NCBI GenBank assembly: GCA_005784505.1
Contig: VCAZ01000194.1
Span: 62,001 to 126,000, forward strand
Length of the DNA: 64,000 nucleotides
Source: Bagarius yarrelli
Lineage: Eukaryota; Chordata; Actinopteri; Siluriformes; Sisoridae
Direction: 5' to 3'
The notes under the pieces are model-generated. The model ran no database searches and was not told the origin of the DNA. It saw only the letters and a list, made by a program, of their open reading frames with translations. The translations under genes and the position numbers were made by a program. Positions 57,105 to 64,000 of this stretch are shown one piece after another; the stretch's first letter is position 1; each line of letters starts with the position of its first letter.

Positions 57105-57290
57105 TTTCAGCTGGACTGCTGATCAGAAAATTGTGAGTTCAATTACCAGGACCACCAAACTGACACCTCTGGGCCCCTGAGCAAAGCCCCTAAAACCTAA
57201 ACTGCTCGGTTGGATAAAAAAAAAAAAAAAAGATAAATGTAAGTCGCTCTGAATAAGGATGTCTGCCAAATGCTGAAAAACTAAATGTGA
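57105..57290 (+). repeat. tRNA-derived SINE
   Basis: Partial head 'gtgagttcaattaccaggac', body 'cctgagcaaagcccctaaaa', A run at 57218-57232, tail 'gtaagtcgctctgaataagg'. Confidence 0.8.
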
Positions 57291-57299
57291 GGAATTAAA

Positions 57300-58190
57300 A
57301 CAGTAATTTCCAATTTTCTTTAATTTGAATGATTTGGGGGTCCATGTTGTTTATTTCCTGTTTACAGCTTTGGTAAAAACAAAGGTTTTTAAGAAAAAAA
57401 ATCATTTAGTCTCTATTGTAAACTTTTCTGTCTAGCGGAAGTTCCTCTTTATTGAGAACTCGCTGTGCGTCGCTGCAGTCATCCAAGTCTAACTGTATCT
57501 CAGCACAGTAGAGTTTATATCTTCCGAAGCAGAGATGGAGACAATCTACACAAAGCATGAGGGAACAGTGTCGTTTGAATGTAAAGGTGCTCAACCAATT
57601 AGCCTGAAATGGTCTAGATCTTCACATTATCATAGAGACAAGGGACTGCTGTACCTTGATATTAGCATTTACATTAAACTTGCCTGATGGTCAGGAAGTG
57701 AAAAGAAACAAAATGGTTATTGTCTCAGAAACCTGGGCCGCCTGACCTGATCTTTATAGTTAATATATATTATTATATTGGAACCTAGATTTAACATTTT
57801 ATAAATTTGTAATCCAACATCTCTTTAAGCTGTGATTGGACCTCACAGCTAATGCAGAAAAGCGAGATGAGGCGAATACGTATACGCAAATTTTATTTCT
57901 TTTTTTGTTAAACAAGCCTTACTGTACTGTCAGCATATTAATTAAATCTAAAAATAAGTGCCCCCAGGATGTGCTTCTAGTTTATTTTTTTTACAAACTG
58001 ATCTTTACTGAATAAAACTGTACTTCTGTATACTTACATATATACCCACATTTGTCACAGTAAAAGTCTTTTGATGAAGACTTTCACAAAAAAAATGCTA
58101 GTTTACAATTAAAAAATATTTAAAGAAACCTTTTAGTTAAATAGCAAATATGTAAAAATGTCTTTATTTTGTCACATTTACTGAAATTTG
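57300..58190. other. No gene seen
   Basis: AT-rich. A 62-codon minus-strand frame (57594-57406) has no motif and no clear splice signals that I can support. Confidence 0.4.
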
Positions 58191-58204
58191 TTTCTTCACA
58201 TATC

Positions 58205-58378
58205 CTATCTTAGGTACGTTGGGGTCAGAGCGCAGGGTCAGCTGAAGCAGGAGGGGTTAAGGGTCTTTAAAGACCCAACAGTGGCTGACTGGTGGCGGTG
58301 GGCCTTGAACTCAGATCTTCCCAGTCCTCCAGTTAACCACTTAGAGCCTAAACCACTTGAGCCACCACTACCTCATAA
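58205..58378 (-). repeat. SINE of the longer subtype, reversed
   Basis: 'ttggggtcagagcgcagggt', 'gaactcagatcttcccagtc' and the reversed head 'cttgagccaccactacctca' match the subtype at 4318 in reverse. Confidence 0.8.
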
Positions 58379-58694
58379 ACTAGTCCACTTACAGTATGTG
58401 TTTCATTTTAGAATGGACTTTTAATAAAAAAAAAAAGTGCTCTAGAAAAATTGTCTCTGGTCTCTTTAAGTCGACTTACAGAAAAGTTCTTAATTGAGTT
58501 GCAGTACAAATAAAGTCAAATTTAACGTTTTTTATTATAAACTGAAAAAGTGGTCAAATTAGCGAAAAAGTTTTAAAATAGTTTTCTTCCAAGTCCAACA
58601 CTAGAACACTGATCACAGCTACTCATTACACAAAGAAGAGTCGGGATTTATACTTTAACTAACCCTCAGATCACCTTTTTTTTACAAGGGTGTT

Positions 58695-58855
58695 TTGGGT
58701 TGTGGTGGCTCATGGTTAAGATGTTGAACTACCAAGCCGAAGATTGTGGGCTCAATTCCCAGCTCAAGGCCCCCAACCCTCAACTGCTTAGTTGGATAAA
58801 TGAGATAAATGTACGCTCTGAATAAGAGCGACTGCCACATGCTGTAAATGTAAAT
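58695..58855 (+). repeat. tRNA-derived SINE, internally shortened
   Basis: 'tgtggtggctcatggttaag' head and 'gggctcaattcccagctcaa' B box. The body is short and joins to 'ccaaccctcaactgcttag' and 'tgtacgctctgaataagagc'. Confidence 0.85.
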
Positions 58856-59149
58856 GTGTTTTAAATTCGTCTGCATAATCAGCACACACACACTTTTAAA
58901 CGAGGGTGGAAATTTGCTGGAGTTTTCCTGTTTTTCTGATTTCTTGGCTCTGTACATTAAGCGTGAGATTTTATGAAGTCGTTGTTTTGTCTGGTGTAGA
59001 TTAGAATTGGTCTCTTGCACTCCTTTAATAGGGACAAATCTGTAGTACAGGCTGACATTTGAAAAATCCCTGGACTGCATGACGCTGGCAGGCGTCACCT
59101 TTATAAGCAATTTATGCTGGAGGCCTAAAAGGAATTAAAATGGCGTGTG

Positions 59150-59580
59150 TCACCGGGGATGAAAGTCTCAGGATTAGGAGTAAACCCGGACTGTGGGGAG
59201 GATTGAAAATGCTCAAGCCTGTTGACTTCGCTACTTTTCGGGACAGAAAAAGGAGAAAGTGGTAAAAAGACATCTCTCTCTGTCTGAGACACTTTAGGAA
59301 AAGTGATTACAAACCTAATAACAGCACAAAGGCACTGGATAAGGAAAAAAACACGGTGTGGGTGCAGTTTTAATTAACCCTGAGCTTGTAATGTCCTGAT
59401 AAAGACAAAGAGCGCCGCCGAGCTTTTCTCCTTCTTTCTTGTCATTCACAATACCTCTGTCTGCTGCCTGCCAGTAATGAACAGCCTTCTGGGATCCAAT
59501 TACAGCACGACTCCATCTGAGGTCTGCTCCAGACGCAACTGCGGCCTGATCCTCGTCTCGCGCCTTTTTTTTGCCCCTCT
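59150..59580. other. Non-repetitive island, possible conserved element
   Basis: Mixed-composition sequence with TTAATTAA, TAATGA and CTGATAA cores, which contrasts with the AT-rich flanks and lacks repeats. No protein frame was recognised. It could be a conserved non-coding element. The claim rests on composition only. Confidence 0.3.
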
Positions 59581-59589
59581 CTCTGCTGC

Positions 59590-61680
59590 TGGGGACACTC
59601 GATTTGTTTAGATTTTTTTTAAAAAAAGGCGCAGATTTTAAATCACCTGCTCACAAGGACAAAAACCCACAACATGAGTTGCAAAATAATAGACATACAT
59701 TTATTAGCAAAAACATTTGTAGGAAAAAAGAGACAAAATATGAATTATCCTAATACTACTGGGTTTATTTTAACTAGGAAGTGATGAATGACTTCTTATT
59801 TATTAAGAAGGGCATGGCACAGATTATCATCCACAGAAAGCTACTTACCATGAGAATGTTTAAGATTTTTGCAAATGAATCAAGTGATTTAAGGGTGAGC
59901 TTTAATTGGTTTGTTTCAAATTTGATAAACCCTCCCACTTTTAAAAAAAATATATTTTTAGGCTCATGTGATTGGAGTGTTGCAATGTAAGTAATGCTTC
60001 CCTCTAGTGGACAATAGTATTACAGCCTTCATTTCCGGTTGAATCCGGTTGATATAAAATTATTTGAATGATTATCTTCATGACTTAATTACTGATAACA
60101 AACCACATTAAACTCACATTTACTGATTCAGGCTATATTTATGAAATTTTTCCCACAGTCGACTTTAACATGAACATTTTTAATATTTTAGCTAGCACTA
60201 ATGTTACAGTCCTGCCTTACTCTCACATTTGTTTTTTAGTTTGTTTGCCCCCACTCCAGATTTTCAACACCAGCCATACTTGATTCTGATTGGTCTGATT
60301 TTTTTTTTTTAATTGCATTTTTCTCTAAAGCTGTTTTGTGATGAAGTCTATTGTTAAAAGTGCTCCACAAAGAAAATTTAACTAAATGGAAATGTTTAAG
60401 AAAATAACTTTTTTTTTAACCAGAAAGATTTACAAATATATACAAACATTATATATGATTATATACATCATATATCATCCTTACCACTAATTACTCAAAC
60501 ATGATTTCATAATTTATCTAAAATTTATATGAAGTATTTATATGAAGGATTTATATGAAGTATAAATTTTGAATTCCTGTAACGAGTAACTAGGATCAGT
60601 GTTCTAGTGTTGGACTAGTAAGTGAACTGTTTTAACACTTCTTTAATAAATCGGTCAGGTAAACTTTGATTCTTCTAGAAGACTTTTCATCATTAAAGTC
60701 CCCTTCGAAGTAAACTGATATAATTACTGTTAGGATATTAGTTATCAGTTCTACTGTTAGTTAATCTACTTTCAGTTTTATTTAGGTAAAAAACATCATA
60801 AACTTCATGACTTCGACTAAATTTATTTTGTACTGATTTTTATTTTGTGAAAAAATTTTCAAGTCTGGAAAAATACACTTTTAAGTCAGTTGAATTCGGC
60901 AGTATAAAAGAGCAAATTGACTCCAACTCGTCTGTAGATTCATCAGTATAAGTCAAGTATATTTAAATATCAAATTTTAGTCTATATTTGATCAGTCTAT
61001 AAAAAATAAACTATTAGAATAATTATTATACTCATTTTTTTTAGTTAACAATAAGTAAACAAAACACTTGAATTAACAACTTTTTTTTTTTTTTTAAAGA
61101 TTTCGTGTTAGATTGTTAGAAAGTTGCGGTCCCACCTGGTTTTAGTTTTAGATGACACACCTAAAAAACAAACCGCTCAGTGAACAGCTGATGCGGAACT
61201 GCACACGATTTTAAAACTCAGTGTTTTTTTAGCCATCTAAAAACATTCAACATTCCACCTTAGTGATGCTCTACTTTCCTTATGGGAAAGTTGTGACACC
61301 GAGCGCTTAGGAGAATTAACTAAACGCTAAAATTTCCATTTCCAATGATGTAAAGTTCACAGCACAGACTTTCTTAAATCTACAGTCACTATGTTTTATT
61401 GCGACTTTACATTTTTACTGCTTCAAACATGACGCTTAAAAAAATTGTGATTGGTTGCTTTGCACATATCAGTCTGATGCCCTCTCAGTAATAAAAGCTG
61501 TGATGGACTTCAGACGCTCTGCTGTCAATCTGAAGTTTTGGCTACATGAGAAAATAGCGGTGGATAAGTAACCCAGAGTGTTAAACAAACAATACTATTA
61601 AATCTGGGAGAAAAAAAATACATCCTCAGAATCGTACATCTTGTTTTGTAACACAGTATAACAAAAACTTTAATCAACTT
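59590..61680. other. No gene seen
   Basis: Strongly AT-rich intergenic DNA with T runs (60300, 60408, 61080). Nothing recognised. Confidence 0.45.
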
Positions 61681-61765
61681 ACATTTACCTGATTTTTAAT
61701 TCAACGGAGCAGTTAAAGTTTAAGGGCCTTGCTCAGGGGCCCCAGCAGTGGCGGTCCTGAGAATT
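61680..61765 (-). repeat. SINE body fragment, reversed
   Basis: 'taagggccttgctcaggggc' and 'cccagcagtggcggtcctga' are the SINE body. Both ends are lost. Confidence 0.65.
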
Positions 61766-61769
61766 ACAC

Positions 61770-63540
61770 ACACATTCTTCCAAATATCTCTATATAACTT
61801 ATGAGCTACAACTTTCACTAAAGGAACTATTATAGAAAAAAAAACCAGTAAAATCTGATTGTTAATTAATTTCCTCCAACTTCATATACTAAAGTCTGTT
61901 ATTCTTTCAATCATCATATAATGACTAGTTGAATAATGATAAAGAATTATTATTAATATTTATATTATTATTATGATTATTATTGGTATGTAACTGTAAA
62001 AGGAACAGAAGTTCATGACAGAATTAGTCTTTAATGCTGAGATTTGGGAAATTTCAGAGTGTTTACAATAATTCTTGGATTCTTTTGTCGTTTTACAGAC
62101 ACTTTAAGTGTTGTATATTGAGTGCTGGATAAAGGAGTCTGTTGTTTATTGATTTTTGCCTGGAGGAGAGCAGGACGATGTCCTCGTATTGACATCACGG
62201 CTCACAGATCTCTCGAAAGACTCGAACGGCACTCAGTGGCAACCCAAAAAATATTAATAGGGGTATACATGCGCCATGTACACACACACACGCAAAAATA
62301 ATTAAGCAAACAAGTAAAACAAACAAATAATCAATCAATCAAATCAGTTTCTGTTTATTTTTTTTACCCTTAAAATTTTTTTTTCCTGAAGAATAATTAA
62401 TTATAGACAGCAATTTTATGTGCAATTTTTATTTTTGGTGGCTGCAGCGCTGCTACATTATTTTATTTCCTTTCACTTTATAAACTTTAATAATTTAAAT
62501 TCGTATGTCAATTTACAAGTGATGTCCAGCGTTGGATTTGTCTGCGTACTGGACATTTTTGGCTTCCAACACAGAAACATAAATAGTTGTACCAAAAAAA
62601 AAATCTAGATTACTGTCCACAGGATTATAATTACTATAACAGTACACACATTACACACTCTGGTCACATGAACAAACAAACCATCACACGAAACGCAGGT
62701 ACAGCACACAGACTGACTGGGTTTCTGGTTAGACACGCAGATGCGAGTGTTTTTAAAGTCCACACAGTGTGTCTCCACGCTTTGAAAAATGAAAAAAAAA
62801 AAGAAGCAAAAATTTTAAATAAAATTAAATAAATTAAAAATGAGGTCAATCACAGTGATATTGTTCTAGTGGAACAGCTTATAAACAAACCCAGATCTCC
62901 ATCAGCTCCATTTACATCATTTCTCCATCGAGTGTCACAGAGAATCTTTGACTCGTTCAGTGGGGCAAAACAGTGCAGCAAAACTCAACGGTGAAACTGG
63001 ATCTCGGCGTGGCTCTGCACTCGCACCTCAGCTAAGCTCCAGCCGAGACACCGGAGGCTTCATTCTGTTCATGTCTCCTGCTGATGGCTGAACATCCCTG
63101 AGCTGAAACATGACAAAAATAATTGCCAAAGAAAAGTGAAATTGAAAGGCAGGGACTATGAATTTATAAAACTATTCATAAAATCATCTATATTTGAAGC
63201 TCTTATCTAAAATTCGTAGATGATATTAATGATGTTTTTATATGAAATGATACACTTATTAAACCAGACTTTGGCAACTTTATCTATAAATTCATCAAAC
63301 TTATTTGATCAAATAAACTAACTTTATTAGAAGCCTAAAACAGATAAACTGCACTAACCTCATACCAATTTATAAATTCAGCATCATCATCTAAAAAAAA
63401 ATATTAATCATAAAAACAAATTAAAAATTTTACCCATTTAAATCCATCTGAATTTAAGGAAGATAAAATAATGAAATTTGCAACCTTAAACATTGAGGTT
63501 GACATTAAAAACCTGATCAATCTCATCTGAGAAAAACGCA
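61770..63540. other. No gene seen; one GC-balanced island
   Basis: AT-rich DNA. 62,890-63,110 is less AT-rich and repeat-free ('tctcggcgtggctctgcact', 'ccagccgagacaccggaggc'). It could be an unrecognised exon, UTR or conserved element. No frame was convincing. Confidence 0.35.
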
Positions 63541-63559
63541 ACTCTTTATTTTCGTCATA

Positions 63560-63725
63560 TATACAGTACAGCACAATGAAATTCTTTTTTCACATATCTC
63601 AGCCCAAGAAGTTGGGGTCAGAGTGCAGGGTCAGTCATGGAGGGGGTTGGGGGCCTTGCTTTGGGCCCCATAAGGTGGCAGATTGGCTGTGCTGGTGCTC
63701 AAACCCCTGATTTTCCAAACAACCC
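63560..63725 (-). repeat. SINE of the longer subtype, reversed
   Basis: 'cagtacagcacaatgaaatt', 'gttggggtcagagtgcaggg' and 'ggggccttgctttgggcccc' match the subtype at 4318 and 58205. The head is decayed. Confidence 0.75.
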
Positions 63726-63729
63726 AGTC

Positions 63730-64000
63730 ATACATTGTTTTAAATCTGTTATGTATGTTGTAACTAAATAAAGCATTTTTAAAAACGTATAAGACCATTT
63801 AATTGTGCCGTATGATCTTAAAGATTGTTTAAATTGTAGAGGGCGTTATAACGAACCTTAAATATCCCCCATAAAATGTATGCATTTTCCAAAGTGTGAA
63901 GGATTATGAAAGCGTTTGCCGTTTATTGTTATAAATACTGTAAATTGCAGGAACCCACGGATGCTTTCAGTACTATTGCTGCTATACATCTCTTAAAGCT
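63730..64000. other. No gene seen
   Basis: AT-rich end of the window. Confidence 0.4.

Noticed and set aside
57406..57594. 62-codon minus-strand frame with 'EIQLDLDDCSDAQ'
   Set aside because: It looks slightly protein-like but has no splice sites or neighbours to support it, so it is not called.

Overview
The window looks like a piece of a teleost fish nuclear chromosome. It is AT-rich and intron-rich. It is crowded with families typical of fish genomes: tRNA-derived SINEs, L2/CR1-type and RTE-type LINE ends, Tc1-like DNA transposons, a hAT-like MITE, Ty3/gypsy LTR pieces, and long CA, TA, TC and TATC microsatellites. The species cannot be named from the sequence alone. There is no operon structure, CRISPR array or plasmid-like feature.

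The one gene that is complete and clearly intact is a ferritin heavy chain on the minus strand (about 5500-8690). It has four coding exons that splice in phase to a 177-residue protein with every ferroxidase ligand, a separate non-coding first exon with a textbook iron-responsive element, an upstream TATA/CCAAT region, and a 3' UTR with a poly(A) signal. A second probable gene, plus strand (24755-36924), encodes the C-terminal part of a single-pass membrane protein with a proline-rich tail. Three exons join in phase, but the N-terminus and identity are unknown. A third locus (49902-56633, plus) is a decayed copy of the splicing helicase gene dhx38/PRP16. Two good exons and a good last exon remain, but the exon between them has a stop and frameshifts, and other exons are missing. 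Two exon-like pieces of unknown identity lie just upstream (48386-48723). A frameshifted HECT-domain (G2E3-like) pseudogene lies at 41909-42975.

Layout. 1-5500: LINE, SINE and other interspersed repeats. 5500-8800: ferritin gene. 9350-10520: a triplicated 120-bp repeat and a long CA tract. 11220-13990: an RTE-type LINE 3' end blown open by about 2.5 kb of a 36-bp tandem repeat made from its own coding sequence. 14100-19700: L2-tail repeats, a degraded retroviral-type RT fragment and LINE antisense pieces. 20000-21140: a GC-rich 32-bp minisatellite next to LTR-like DNA. 22698-22772: a tRNA-like relic. 24755-36924: the membrane-protein gene, with a gypsy 3' end, a Tc1 scrap, telomere-like degenerate repeats and SINEs in its introns. 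37960-46240: LINEs, a Tc1-like transposase relic, the HECT relic, and a Ty3/gypsy element whose integrase precedes its RT/RNase H (Gmr1-like order), itself interrupted by an L2 insertion. 47400-56633: telomere-like G-rich repeats, a possible Penelope-like fragment and the dhx38 relic with a nested Tc1 element. 56650-64000: gene-poor AT-rich DNA with SINEs and a few compositionally distinct islands that may be conserved non-coding elements.

There is no sign that the genes act together. The most unusual signals are the LINE-born minisatellite, the Gmr1-like domain order and the half-erased dhx38 copy. No new biological system is claimed.
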